64,000 bases of DNA from Chaunax sp. Z400 (lineage: Eukaryota; Chordata; Actinopteri; Lophiiformes; Chaunacidae): NCBI GenBank assembly GCA_037577475.1, contig CM075189.1, forward strand, positions 17,027,839 to 17,091,838, written 5' to 3'. This document shows, in pieces, positions 1 to 11,578 of this stretch. Below the pieces are notes generated by a model. The model did no database searches and was not told the DNA's origin. It saw only the letters and a program-made list of their open reading frames with translations. Position 1 is the first letter of the stretch. Each line of letters opens with the position of its first letter. Position numbers and translations under genes: made by a program.

Positions 1-947
1 ACATGTTATTTATTCTAATGTTTTCAGGCCTCCGTCTTCACTAGAGAAAAATAGCTGGAGCCGACAAAATTCATTTTCTGATTTTGAAGTGTTTGTAGTT
101 AAGAAAGAGGACAGCTTTAGTTTTAACACACACATTTGTCTGAAAACAATAAATTTGGAGACACGTGACATTGAAATAGTGCAAACATTGTTACCATAAA
201 ATATTAATAAACATATTTATTTTCTATTATATTCTGTCACAATCAGATCTGCCTTTTTTTTGCAGTGCTGCTTCAGTTTAGGAGCACGGTAGATATGACT
301 TCATAAAACTATTAAAGCAGTGACATGCTGAATCAAGTTTCATTTCACAAATCATTACTTTAAGCTCCTACTGTTTCATTTACAACCTGACAAAAACATG
401 TCAATGACGTTGTAATGAAGTTTGAGAGAGGGACGAGACGTGTAAAATGGAAAATATGCAGCAAGTCCTGTGGAACTGTTCCATTTTGAGCTGCATTGGA
501 AGTGAAATACGTCTCTGGATGGAGGTTTCTCTAAATGACGCACGCACCCATGGAGGATTGATGAAACTTCAAACATGTTTTTCTTCGTAATGCATCATTA
601 TGAAGCAGTGAATCTGTCAGCGAAGGGAATCTGGCCGCTTTGGTCACCAGGCTGGTCCTGCAATTATTACAGAAGCACTTTTTGAGACCTTTTACTGTGG
701 TTGGAAGGACATATGGAGAAAAGATTGACCAAATAAAAATCAGGCGACAGGTGGTTTACTGCAGTTTTTTGACCACATTTACACATACTTAAGGCATAAT
801 GTTTTACTTCAATTTTGATGAAAGGTTCAGTTACTGTGATGAACGTTTTAATTTCACAGGGTTAGTGTTTTGTGCCATTCTATAACTGCAAACACTGGAA
901 TTTACAAAATATGACCCAAAGCCTCTACAATCCCAAAGAATTAAAAG
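1..947. other. Unique AT-rich DNA, no gene seen
   Basis: No open frame longer than 66 codons and no protein similarity that I recognise. There is no obvious repeat boundary until the dispersed repeat that begins near 948. Confidence 0.5.
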
Positions 948-1240
948 GATCAACATTTTGTGAAATACACTAATATGCTTTTGAAATTTGAGTTGAATGA
1001 GAATATTGATACACCTCTCAGCCAGCATCTGTTAGCTTATAGCTTAACACTAAGAATGGACACAGGCAGAAACAGCTCTGTCCAAAGGTGACAAAATCCA
1101 CCCACCAGCACCTTTAAAGATTACAAATTACCACAGTTTGTCTTGAAACTAGAAAAACAAGTTACAGCTTTACAAATGTTGTGATTGACTATCTTTGGGG
1201 CTAGGACCAGTAACTTCATGTATTCTGCAACTTCACGCTT
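948..1240 (+). repeat. Dispersed teleost repeat (family B), copy 1
   Basis: The stretch runs from a segment reading 'caacattttgtgaaatac', through 'gagaatattgataca', to 'gctctgtccaaaggtgaca', 'aaatccacccaccagcacct' and 'ggaccagtaacttc'. These words occur in the same order in a repeat that is very common in teleost genomes, which I recognise from memory without being able to name its class. A second, shorter copy of the 5' part lies at 33972-34135 in the same orientation and shares the 'atgagaa.attgata' core. It is degenerate and has no coding capacity. Confidence 0.6.
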
Positions 1241-2796
1241 TTGTGCAGATTAACAACAAAAAACAAACAAATGATGCTACAGCAGCTACAGCAGCACTAG
1301 TGGGCAGCATTACTACTCCTGTCAACTGAAGTTTTATGTTTGGATAGCTTTAAAGTAGGCAAGTCTAAATTAAATTGAACGTTTTTATTTATATTCTCAG
1401 GAGCTGTTAGACGTGATTTACCCAGAAAAACATTTGCCAGTTTGATTCCTCCATGCAGCAGACTATTTAGTCACTACAGCTTTTGCGGAATTGCCAACGG
1501 TCACATTGAAACATGAATGATGACACAATGAAACATGTGTGGTTTAAGAGTGTTTGAAAGCTAAATTGTACTGGCTGCTGGTAGCAGTTTCATATTTAGC
1601 ATACAGAAATGAACGTATTATTGATTTTCTCATCTCTTGGCATCACTCTTGGCAAGAAAGCCAAGTACCATACTTTCCAAAATGTCAAACCTTGAACTTG
1701 TAAGAATAGTTACAGCAGGTTGCATGTTGAGGATGAAGCAGCGTCTTTTGAAAGGAAAACACAGATCCAGGTTTTTTGCACCACTACAATGCAAGAAAAA
1801 ATGTGTCCGTATTTAAATGAGGTCAAAGTGTGTCCTTGTGCTGCTTTTTTCTTTTCACCACACCAGGATTTTCCTGAGCAAACCAGCACTCTGCCCATTT
1901 TGGCCAATCTGAACCCAGCTCCCTCTGTTACCCACTAAGTGCTTTAAAGAAATCTGTTCTCCTTTTCCACAAGCTTTCAAACTGCCAATCATAGCAGCAG
2001 CTCTTAAGGTGTCCAAACTAATTAATGACAGGATTAATATCTCATAAAAGCACAACTAAGGGCTTTGTTTCAAATGTTGCTGCCATGCCACACTCTGCAT
2101 ATTCCCCCCAACCTCCTTTTATGATAGCTCTCTGTTGTAACCATCCCGTAAGAAAGACATATTTAATTTGTTTGGATTCAGCTGAGAGGGAGGGATATTA
2201 TATCTATATTTAACTCTGCGGTGCCTCCACTTGGGCAAAGCCAGTGGAGGCTAGCTTATTTTTTCAGGTGCTTGTACTTTGGAGAACGGTGAGCCACAAC
2301 CTTGGAGATTTCCACTCACTCCAGAGCACAGACTTCTGGGAATGCAGTGTGTGTCAGCAGGGTTTTGGCGATGCATGGTAAATGATGATGCCACAATTAA
2401 TCATGACATGCTTCGTTTCTGCTGCAGGGAGGAGAGAGTGCAGGACATGGAAGACACATGCGGATTCGTAATTAACAGCTGGCCATTAACACTTATGAGG
2501 TCAGTAAGTTCACTCTATTTTTGATTAACATTGATGTATTCATGACTTTTTTTTTCTTCTAGGGGGGAACCTGAAAACTGCTTCTTGACTGACAAACCGG
2601 CTGTTGTACCAATTGAAACCTATGATCTAATATAGGATGCTAGTTATTTGTAATGCTTGTCATGGGGTTGGATACTACGATGAAAGGAAATGATAAAATT
2701 AGAAAGGAAGAAACAAAATAAGATTCCTTTAAAATTTATAATAGAAACACATGACAACAATATACAAATTCTATGGTATGTCATGTAACAAATTAA
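1241..2796. other. Unique DNA with a short perfect hairpin
   Basis: No gene is supported. Open frames of 60-81 codons on both strands show no recognisable domain. The one structural landmark is the 9-bp perfect inverted repeat at 2223-2251, listed separately. The segment 2279-2470 is richer in G and C than its surroundings and contains no repeat I recognise. Confidence 0.45.
2223..2251. other. Perfect 9-bp inverted repeat (hairpin)
   Basis: Arm gcctccact at 2223-2231 and arm agtggaggc at 2243-2251 are exact reverse complements, separated by an 11-base loop and followed by a T-rich run near 2258. It could be a chance hairpin. No transcript is known from the sequence. Confidence 0.5.
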
Positions 2797-2965
2797 TCCA
2801 TCCATCCATTTTCTACAAATACTTATCCTAAGGGTCTTGGAGCTATCCAGCTGACATTTAGCAAGAGGCTAGGTACAAGGTTGATACTTTCACCAAAGGG
2901 CAATTTTAGAGCCACCAATTCACCTATATTGGCATGTTTTTGGACTGAGGGAGAGGGCGTTCTGG
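2797..2965 (-). mobile_element. tRNA-derived SINE (family 1), 3' part, minus strand
   Basis: The segment opens with the tail motif atccatccatccattttcta and continues with 'ggagctatccagctgacatt', 'caattttagagccaccaatt' and 'ttggactgagggagag'. This is the minus-strand reading of the SINE seen more completely at 16074-16420 and 18015-18374. The copy breaks off in the middle. The next part of the same consensus (the 'cacagggagaacatg' block) appears only at about 3345-3405, so the element looks split by inserted DNA. No coding capacity is expected. Confidence 0.65.
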
Positions 2966-3344
2966 TTTTACATCCAAGTCTCATGTTTTCATGATGTTTT
3001 TCAGCTTTGTTTTTTTTTTATTGTGGACTAACTTCTGCACCAAAGAACACATTCTGTTGGTAAAAACTCAAACTATGGTGTTGGAAAATGAAACACATAA
3101 ACAGAATCACATATCATTCATGCCTGTGCAACAATAACACAACTTCACAAAAACGAAAGCAGTCAGTCGTTCTTGGAAAAAAAAAAAAAGATCGTTAAAG
3201 GGATGAGAAAGAAAAAAATACACAAAACTATGACAATATTCCTGATTTTTCTATATTTTTTCCATTTATCTTGTGATAGTTGTAATACTGACTACCTTTA
3301 CCCTGCTCACGGCTCACATCCTCATTGAAACAATATTGTGTGAC
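2966..3344. other. DNA inserted in the middle of a SINE
   Basis: About 380 bp separating two consecutive parts of one minus-strand SINE. It contains a 13-A run near 3178-3190 and is AT-rich. I recognise no family for it. It may be a second retroposon with an internal A-rich tail, or expanded local sequence. Confidence 0.35.
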
Positions 3345-3405
3345 AAGGAGACAACCCACATAGACACAGGGAGAACATGAAAAGTCCACACAGAAAGACA
3401 TGTGA
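3345..3405 (-). mobile_element. SINE (family 1), 5'-ward fragment after the interruption
   Basis: The words 'caacccacatagacacaggg', 'agaacatgaaaagtccacac' and 'agaaagac' match the block that lies about 60-120 bp inside the head of the family 1 SINE (compare 18263-18304). It continues the copy that breaks off near 2965. The tRNA-like head itself is not visible. Confidence 0.55.
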
Positions 3406-3659
3406 ATATTTGGCTTTTCTCTCTGCACAAAAAAAACAAAACGTTTCCATAACATCAGATTTAATCTCTGATGCCTTGTGAACACATTTATCATACTTTT
3501 ACAGATGATAATTGGCAGTGGCTTTTATAAACCCACATTAACTTTTTTTTGGGTCCTCTCAGGGGCAGCAGAAACAATACTGACATAATCATCTATTAAT
3601 TTAATATGGCAAACTTTAGGAAAGCACTTATTTATTTATATCTAGCAGTTATGGTACAA

Positions 3660-3965
3660 CACTGTCATTCATTTGGAGTTGTGTTTCTGTCTGCCTGATA
3701 AATATAAGTCCAATATATACTCTTTCAACCAACTCCTGAGGGAAATATCTGGCTCTTTAGCTGCTAAATGTTCCACTGTGTTCAACAGCAAGTCACTAAT
3801 GTGTCTTTGGTGCTGACAGACGCGTTTTGTTTTCTGAAAACATCAGAAAAAGATGCTACAAGAGTATAGCGGAAATTAATCAAAACAGTAATGTTCTGGA
3901 CAGACAGCTAAACAATGAGCTAAAAGTTGCTATTAAGCTTCATGAAGCTGGCAATTCTCTGTAAA
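3660..3965. repeat. Dispersed teleost repeat (family E)
   Basis: Contains 'gagggaaatatctggctctt', 'tagctgctaaatgttccact', 'gtgttcaacagcaagtcact' and then 'aacaatgagctaaaagttgc' and 'taagcttcatgaagctg'. I recognise these words in this order as a teleost interspersed repeat whose class I cannot name. There is no protein-coding potential, and strand is undefined because the family polarity is unknown to me. Confidence 0.5.
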
Positions 3966-5104
3966 TTCATAAAACATATCACTTATAGCCCTTTAAAGGT
4001 CAGATAAGTTTGGAACGGAGCAGACAAGATCAGGCAGACAGCCATTTCATTTGACATTTAGTGAATGGAGCAGATGCTCAGACAGTCAGACAGATATAAA
4101 GGTGAAATAGTGATTGAGGCAGAGAAAGACATAGCAAGAGCCGCGGCGTGGTAGCATGTTTGTACAGCTGAACGCAAGCTGAAGAAGACCAGGCCCCTCT
4201 CTCACACTCCATTAGGCCCTAAGCTCCACGGAGTGCTGCACTCAACACATAAACAGCCTCCTGGAAAAGCTCTGGGATGTATGGGAGAGGCAGGGGGACG
4301 CCAGGCTGGCCAGCAAGAAACAACAACTGCCTTCTCACATCAGCACAATGCCTACAAATTACAAAGACAGACTGCTCAGACAAGAGATGGAGACTTTTTA
4401 GGCCTGGCAAGAGACCAGAGGTTTCATTTCCCCATGTTTCTTGTGCTTTGACTTCACACTTAAGGTGTGAACAGAGCCAAAGACACATATTAGATAAAAA
4501 AAAAATTGTGATGTTCCTCTAATTTTCTCTAATCTTTCTCTAACCTAACCCAAGACTCTCTTTTTAATGTTAATGCCTGGTAGGTAAACGTCATTGCTCT
4601 GTTATGGAGAAGCAAAAGATGATGCTTGGATATCGCAGCATGTGTGCATCAACATATTTAAGAGAAAATTATTTTTCTTTTACTGTGAATGTCAGTTAAT
4701 TTAGCTTTAGATAGCCTGACAGCCAAATAAAAAATGCAATTTATTGGAAATACAAAAGGCACTTTCCTTCAAGGCCCCGTTTTACATTGGAGATGCACAG
4801 ATGAGCTCCCCTGATTCTGGGTCAGGTGCGGTGAGGAAACAGATGCGTCGAGCCATGCTGGGAGAGACTAAACACTTGCAGAGGGGAATGCCATTGTTTT
4901 GGAGATCTTCAGGAGGATTTGTATGTGCTCAAAATTATTTCTTTTTTTCTGGGACTTCTTACTCTATCAAACTTCATTCTCCTATCGTTTTTCTTTGTGA
5001 TTATTCTATATTCTTGTCTCATCCTATGAATAATTTGATGTTAAGAAAAGTAATCTGACATGAAAGAGATACCTTACTACTTAAATAAATGGACAAAATT
5101 TAAA
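3966..5104. other. Unique DNA, no gene seen
   Basis: Several overlapping frames of 72-104 codons (for example 4744-5058 plus) show no domain or compositional sign of coding. The part 4130-4450 is moderately GC-rich for the window and free of repeats that I recognise. No promoter, RNA gene or array is visible. Confidence 0.45.
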
Positions 5105-5170
5105 AACAATAAAAACAATTGATGAAAGGATAAATAGTAGACAGAAAATTAATCAGCAGCTATTTTAGAC
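5105..5170. repeat. Short fragment of dispersed repeat family C
   Basis: The stretch with 'aattgatgaaaggataaa', 'agacagaaaattaatcagca' and 'gctattttagacg' resembles the middle of the repeat seen at 20795-21122 and 60086-60245. The match is short, so chance is possible. Confidence 0.3.
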
Positions 5171-5224
5171 GAGAGACTATTATGCTAGTGTCGATGCCAG
5201 GCTGTTGGTCTTGACTGAAATATT

Positions 5225-5640
5225 CGAACATCTCTGTTACGGTCCACAAATCAATCACGGCTCAGAGGAACCCATAACATATGAGATGCCACAGAGATGC
5301 TGCAGTTCAAAGCAAGTTTAATAGGACAAAAGTCACTTACAAAACTAAACAGAAGAGAGAAGGGAGCCCCGGCCAAAACAAACAAAAGAGGGAGAAGACC
5401 TCAAACCATACCACGCAATGGGCTGTCGGATTCGGGCTTCTCCCCTAACATAGAACACATCAGCTAACCTAACATGAAACCAAAACTGAAAACAGGACTG
5501 CCGGTAACTCCTAACTCAAATAATAATTAATATACCAAAGATGCTAAGGAGAGCACAGAACTAAGGTTGATGCTGGTGGAGGAGGGAACGCCATTGGGCT
5601 CCTTCGGGTTTAAAGAAAACAACGAAAAAAAACCAGTTAA
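5225..5640. mobile_element. Possible non-autonomous element or LTR-like block
   Basis: A block of distinct composition (A- and G-rich on this strand) begins with 'ctctgttacggtccacaaat' and includes 'gttcaaagcaagtttaatag'. The layout, a head followed by a T- or A-rich 'tttaata' block and then purine-rich sequence ending in a GC-rich hairpin-like tail, is typical of decayed non-autonomous fish elements. I cannot see terminal repeats or a target-site duplication, so the class and the boundaries are uncertain. Confidence 0.3.
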
Positions 5641-5649
5641 TTCAAATTC

Positions 5650-6260
5650 ATTTGGTGCCATAATTGAAAAACGGGACCCAAAATGCAAATACACACCACA
5701 TATGAAGGTTTAGAAAAGAGGGTTTATTTTAACAAGGTGCAGACGACATGGATGAAGGCAGTTTAGTGGGCTGAATATACTGAGAACTTGGGAGCAAACT
5801 GAGTTCTGAGTGCAGAGTGCAGCAAACAGAGAGCTCAGAGGGCAGAGTGGGGCAGAGCAGGTTGACTGGCAGGGTAGCTCTGGAGGCACTGTGGCAAATT
5901 TACATAGTGAAAAATCAGGTTAGTCAGGGTTCAGGAAGAATATCCCCCCCCCCCCAAAAAAACAAGTTAGCAAAATACTCAAGGTGTTTTAAGGCCTAAC
6001 CGTCTGTGCTGCAAAGGTGACTGAATGATCTATAGTGAAGACTGGATATCAGAGTCAGGGTTATGTGTTGTACGGGTTGATTGATGATTTGCTGCAGGTG
6101 AGCTGAATGCCACAGCTGCAGGTCGTCAGGCGAAGAGGGCAACCAGCCGAACACGCCCAGCATACACAAACACAGACAGACAAAAAGACGAGGTGGGAGG
6201 ACATAATGGGGAAAAAGACGAGGAGGAGGGAGAGGCAGAGCAGATACCCTAACAATAATG
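5650..6260 (-). mobile_element. Decayed non-autonomous element with 'gggaccc..atgca' end
   Basis: The block starts near 'aaaacgggacccaaaatgca', then has 'gagggtttattttaac', a G- and A-rich middle (5800-5900) and a tail with 'gctgcaggtgagctgaatgc' and 'acacagacagacaaaaagac'. The 'tgggtcc' end seen at 42284-42291 looks like the reverse complement of this start. I recognise this arrangement as a family of fish elements with a polymerase-II-like end, in which 'tttatt' is a reversed polyadenylation signal, hence the minus strand. There is no protein coding. A C-run (5945-5955) followed by an A-run is a slippage-prone spot. The boundaries are approximate. Confidence 0.4.
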
Positions 6261-6654
6261 AGGTTAGAACTCTATAGTTCAATACTGTAAATTAATAACA
6301 ATGCAATCCATATCTGCTGTACTTCTAATGTACATTTAATGCTTATTATCAAATATTAGCAAGTTAAACGGCTAAACTAAGACAATGAGTATGGCGGATG
6401 ATATAACTGTTAAACATCAACATGTTAACATATTTATAGGTTTGAATCTCTCAAATATGAATATTTGCTGTATTTTTTTTCTTCTCCGATAGTAAAAATT
6501 AATCATTGTTTGCATTTTGACTGTTGGGTGGACAATACAAGCAATTTAAACTTGTCATCGTGGTCTTTGGGATGTGTGATATTAATCTTTTGTCCTTTAT
6601 TTGTGACACTGTTTAGACCAAATGACAGAAATGGAAAGCTACTACTTTTATCCA
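6261..6654. other. AT-rich DNA, nothing recognised
   Basis: Frames up to 67 codons only. No repeat family, RNA gene or regulatory motif is recognisable. Confidence 0.45.
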
Positions 6655-6957
6655 ACTACTGTACCTAATTAAACTACAAGTACCTCTAAATTGTACTTGA
6701 GTACTTGTCTTTATGCCAGGAGAAATTCACAAGCTATGTGGCAGAATATACGGTAACGCTCCACATTAAAGTGATAAACACATCAATGCACCAATAATGA
6801 TAATCCAGTGAGACAATATGTATTATTTTGAAAGTTGTCATTATGCATAATGAGTATTTTTATGCATGGTTTAAAAATTTGTAACAAAGGATTTTTACAT
6901 TGTGTTCTTGCAGCTTTCACTTCAGTAAAAGATTTGAGTAACTCTCCCACCAATACC
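6655..6957. repeat. Dispersed teleost repeat (family F)
   Basis: Shows 'tctaaattgtacttgagtac', 'attaaagtgataaacacatc', 'aatgcaccaataatgataat', 'cttcagtaaaagatttgagt' and 'aactctcccacca'. These words form the diagnostic 3' and middle parts of a teleost repeat with the sense of 'cttcagtaaaggatctgagtacttcttccacca'-like endings. The class is unknown to me and the copy is diverged. Confidence 0.5.
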
Positions 6958-9362
6958 AAACATAGTGATTAATCAAGAAAATAATGAGCAGACTAATGGA
7001 TAATGGAAGTAACTGCTGCAGCAAACAGACTATACGGTGGCAAAGACTATTATGGTGATGAATTCCACTTAGTGCAAGAGTTCGACACAAGGAACACTCC
7101 TCAAATGCTGTTTGTCTTCTTCATATGACCAAGATGTGTATCAAAGCAGCACCAAGCAGTGCAGGAGTAGGGTGACGATGGTCAGCTGAAAATCATAAAC
7201 AGACCAAGTATTTCTGTCACCACACTGGGGATCATATCTTGAGGCATTCCATTAGGAACTGGCCCCTCTCAATCTTTACACAAATGTCACGTCTGTAAAA
7301 AAAGAAAGGAAAAAAAAGCACATATCTCTAAGTGGATGGAGGCGTTCTGGATACGGGACCCGTATTAACACACCCAAAAAATTGGCTCATTTGTTATGGG
7401 TGTACGTGCAGGCATGGTAGTTTACACTTCTCTCTTATTGTAGCTGGTTGGATAAATGTTGACTTTTTGTTACAGCAAATACTCATATGTTATAAATGTG
7501 TACTTGGCATGCAAGGTATGTGTACTGGAGCTCCTCCACTTGCAGTATAAAGGCTACTGAAACACACCTGCAGATGTTTTTGCCAATAAATCTCAAAATC
7601 CAACAGGCACAAAGAGATGTTTCTACTTCAGAGAGTCCTAGAGTTTCGCTCATTCCGTCAATTGAAAGTCATCCCGATTGAAGCAACATGATGAAGATGT
7701 CAAGTGACCCAGCAGCTGACCCCGGACCCCCTGCTCGCCCCACGTGCAAAACCCTACGGCGCCCCCACAACTTGAGTCCAGCACATCCAACACCAAAGCC
7801 AGACATGTGATGTGCCGGAGCGCTGTGACGAGGAGAGCGTCACTCAAGCGTGACGGCCAAAGAGATGACTGTTTTCCAGCATCGCTGATGGAGTTTGTCA
7901 GACCTGCAGCAAGGACCACACAAAAGAAATGGCTCCTCTCCACCGGCTGACTGATGATTAAGCGAGACGTGGTGTATTTTCTTATGGCTCCATAAAAGCT
8001 GGGAGAGCTGTAAAAGATGTTGTAGAGAGACAATTGGCTGGAAATAAATAAAGCCTAGTGGGAAAAGAGAGGCAAACATGGGTGAACACTTTGTTTCCCA
8101 CCAATAAAATACCCAAACTGGCCACTGTCTGCATTTTTCTTTGTGCGCTTATTTGTTCAAATGCTTTGTCATACTTTCTTAACTGGAACTGAGTGTGTTT
8201 TAAGTTCAAGTAAGGTAACTGGAAAGTCATAAAACAAGTGAATCAATCCTCCCAGCCACCACATTTGCTCATGACTGAAATCAATGTGTTAAAGGGTCAA
8301 ATAAAGAAGAAATAAAGGATTACGTTTAAAGGATTATGAACTTTCCTTTACATCTGAGAGAGATGATGAAGAGTTGTGACATATAATGCACCCCTATGCA
8401 CCAGCTCCTTCCAGTTCTTCTTCAGATTAATGGTCCGTGTTGGGAAAAGTGTGCAGTGAGGCATAGAGCATAAATAAGGTCTTTAAGTAGGCAGCTATGG
8501 CGGCTGTGGGCTCAGTGGACGGCTCTGTCTACACACGGACAAAGACCAAGCTGTGATTTACTGGCCTTCATTGCAGCTTGGCGCATACAGATAAAAGAGA
8601 GACGCAAAGAGTGTGGTCCAGGAGTGCATGTGATCTCCCGAAGTTACATAAACCCCGAGCAGTGTCAATGGAAAACTCTCACCTCAAAGTCACTCGAGTA
8701 CTTAGAGAAGTTTTGATGTTTGCCGGGGCAGTGTTTTCTTTTTTGTTTTCTGAAGCTCACAGCTAGAAATAAGGTCATGAATCCTTTAAAGTGGCTCCTT
8801 TGTTGGTTGGATGATGTAGACTGTCTGGGTCAGAGCTTGGCCTCAGATGTAACTCAATCGTAACCCGCATTTTTACTTTCAATTTCAGTGCAGCTGTCCA
8901 ACTTACGCCAGCTGTAACTTAAAAACAAGATATTCAGCAGGTTGCAAAAACATACACTCACATAAATTACATGAACACGCCTGCCGTATGAACTTATGAT
9001 GTTACAGGGCCATCACTAGAGTAGAAGCTTCAGACCATCAGTAATTTATTATTTGGTTTGTTGGAAAATATGTTTCTTTTGAGACTTGGAAAAAGAAGGA
9101 TATAATAAATGATTGGATGGCCGTCGGTTAAAAATCTAAATTTCTAAGCTAAAGTCATCAATTAATTTCTTGTTCCTTCTCCTCATATGTTTATACTCTG
9201 TCATGCAACCATGTAAGCAATGGCTTATTTAAAATCAACACAATGATGAAACATGTCCGGCACGATGCAAAATATTGACACTGAACATATTGGCATATTA
9301 GCAATAATACTTTAAGATTTAATTTTACTGGTCCTATTGTATAAATTTAAAAATCTACATTA
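6958..9362. other. Unique DNA with a GC-richer island at 7690-7960
   Basis: No gene is supported. The longest frame (127 codons, minus, 7650-8033) overlaps frames on both strands and has no domain; it reflects the GC-richer composition at about 7690-7960. The rest of this 2.4-kb stretch contains no repeat that I recognise. See the findings for the island as a possible regulatory element. Confidence 0.45.
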
Positions 9363-9510
9363 GGAACCATGATTGTTCCAGAGGTAAAACTAACAACATT
9401 TAGTTTTTATGCACCATGTATCTGGAATAAATTGGAAACTGCAAACTTTGAGGTCTGCTCCAACTCCAAAGGATTAACATCTGTTAATAAATCAGCTATT
9501 GAGGATTTAA
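9363..9510 (+). pseudogene. LINE reverse-transcriptase ORF C-terminal remnant
   Basis: The frame starting at 9369 reads TFSFYAPCIWNKLE, followed by a cysteine and serine segment. In fish non-LTR retrotransposons the end of the reverse-transcriptase ORF commonly has an 'F(S/V)..AP..WN.LP..(L/I)R' motif followed by a 'SFK..LKT' helix. The motif at residues 11-24 fits this, and the downstream 'lts..K.aiedl' part is a weak match to the helix. No reverse-transcriptase catalytic (YADD-like) region lies upstream, so this is a 5'-truncated dead copy, as LINE copies usually are. A chance similarity cannot be excluded given the short length. Confidence 0.5.
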
Positions 9511-11159
9511 ATATAAATAATGAGGTGGGTGTAACATGTGTCCTGGAAAGTTAATGAAGAGCATGAAGCATAAATTTAATGAATGAATAAATAAATCTGG
9601 GAAATCGTGCTGTGTTGTCTGCATAGAGAATTTCTTAACTGTGCAAACTGGGGCAAGAAAACCTAAAAGAAAGCTATAAAATGCCTCTGGAAAACACATC
9701 TAGTCTGCAGCAATGTTGGCGACTCATCCTGGATCACAGTCTGTAGTAAAAGAGCCCCCTGATGATCGGACACACACAAACACATGAGTGTTTCAGATTC
9801 CTCAGTGGATTCCTTGAGAAGGAGGAGGTGAACGGAGCAGATGAGTTAGTTTAGCATCAGGAGCAGGTCTCGTTTAGGTAACCCTGAAACCGTGAGAGCA
9901 GATGTCCACAGCCTCAGCAGCTGGGCGCTCAGGACTACAGAGATGTTAAAGGGGTTGAAGGGTAACTATATTATAACATACCGCAGTGAACAGGAGTCAG
10001 CGCACTTGATCCATGAATTCAAGGGCTGGATAGTGAATACCACCCAGTGAATACCACACACACAGCTGTGCTGCTGCTGCTGAGCTAAGCAACGTAAGCT
10101 AAGTGTACATATACTGTAGTATACAAGAGTAAAAAAATAAATAAAATAAAAAATCCTTTAAAAACTAAAGACTACTTTTATGGATTTACCAGAATTACGA
10201 ATAGGATATTAAACCTTATTTCAGTGTAAATCATGGCACATTATATCTGTTTCTATTTAAGTAAAGAATTTATATGAGGTAAACACAGTGGAAAAGAACA
10301 TGCTCTTCTACTGTAGACTGTTAAAGTATCATCATCATCAAGAGTCATCAGCACCACAGAAGAAGAGCTCTGCCAAGACGAGAAGGACCTGATTTCGTAA
10401 TCAACTGAAATACCAGCGTAGGCCTGAACAGATCTCTGTGTTGATGGATCACTTAAGCAAGAGCCATGATAAATGAATATGGTGATGAATGTTGCTAAAC
10501 TTCACTGTGATTGGTTGCAGATTGACTCCAATGTTACAAATGACTTCACTTTTTCAAGGTATAAATATTATCTTTTCCAAGTGGAATGCTTACAGTGCAG
10601 GAGCAGAGGACAGCCTCTCCTGCTAACAGTGTTTTCTTTAGAAAAGGCTTTGTTTTCAGGGCAGGTTGAGGTGAATGCTGAATGGTTTTATGTTTACAAA
10701 AGTCAGCGTGCTGAAACTCAGTATTTTTTGTAGATATGAGGAGCTATATTTAATTTTTTTTAATGCAGCTGTTCATTTAATAATAAAGGCTTTGTAAGTA
10801 CAGAAGAGTTTCATGATCTACTGAAGAAACTGGGTTTTGCCACATTTGTTTTGTATCTTTCAAAATAACACAGTTGTATTTTTATAATAGTTAATCAAAT
10901 GTCTGTTCTCTGACAATAAAGTTAGGGTGATAAAACCCAAAATGTACATGTTCATGGATTCTCCAGCTGCTCTGGTGATGAAAAAAAAAAAAAGCGGTTT
11001 GGTTCGATTTAAAGGACACAAAGTATAAGATATGTCTGACAATATGGAAAATATTATCAAAATAAGCTTTAGACCCTATAGGTACACTTGCAAGAAGAAG
11101 ATCCAAAAACTGTTAGTATATAGTACATTAGTATATTTTTACTCAACATGTAGTTCATC
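9511..11159. other. Unique DNA, short simple repeats only
   Basis: Contains a short CTG run at about 10068-10081, a short ATC run near 10330-10339 and a 13-A run near 10981-10993. Frames of 60-86 codons carry no domain. The segment after 9511 may include the untranslated tail of the LINE remnant ('aatgaatgaataaataaat' at 9578-9596). Confidence 0.4.
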
Positions 11160-11578
11160 TTTGAGTTCACATTACAAAATATATTCACACTAGGAGGGCA
11201 CTTTAATTGAATTAAACCCTAATCTGAATTCCAACAAGAAATGTGTACCATCAAAATGCCCTCAGGATTCTGTTAAAGTAAAAAAAAAAAAATCAGAAGT
11301 TCATGGATGTGTCCCCCAGATCCGCTCCAAAATGTATTGTTTCTTCATGACAAAAACATTCCAGAAGCCCTATCTTGCACTACATTTTAAAAAAAAGTTC
11401 CAAAATCTGGCCCTTTATCCAGATACTCATATAATTTATGGGTTTCTTGTCTGTTCCATGCCAAACCCTCCCACCAAGTTTCATTAAAACCTGCAAAGCA
11501 TTTTTTTGTGTAATCCTTCTAAGAGAAAGACAGAACGCTGGCAAAAACATTACCTTCTTGGTGGAGGTAATAAGTATA
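11160..11578 (+). repeat. Dispersed teleost repeat (family G) ending in 'ggtggaggtaataa'
   Basis: Contains 'ccctcccaccaagtttcatt', 'aaaacctgcaaagca' followed by 'tgtgtaatcc', and ends with 'accttcttggtggaggtaat'. The string of motifs 'cccaccaagtttcat', 'gtaatcc' and 'gg(c/t)ggaggtaat' is characteristic of a common teleost interspersed repeat. The 5' limit is uncertain and no coding frame remains. The open frame of 84 codons on the minus strand is incidental. Confidence 0.55.

Noticed and set aside
2279..2524. 81-codon plus frame as a possible exon
   Set aside because: No domain and no convincing splice sites; similarity to known proteins not recognised.
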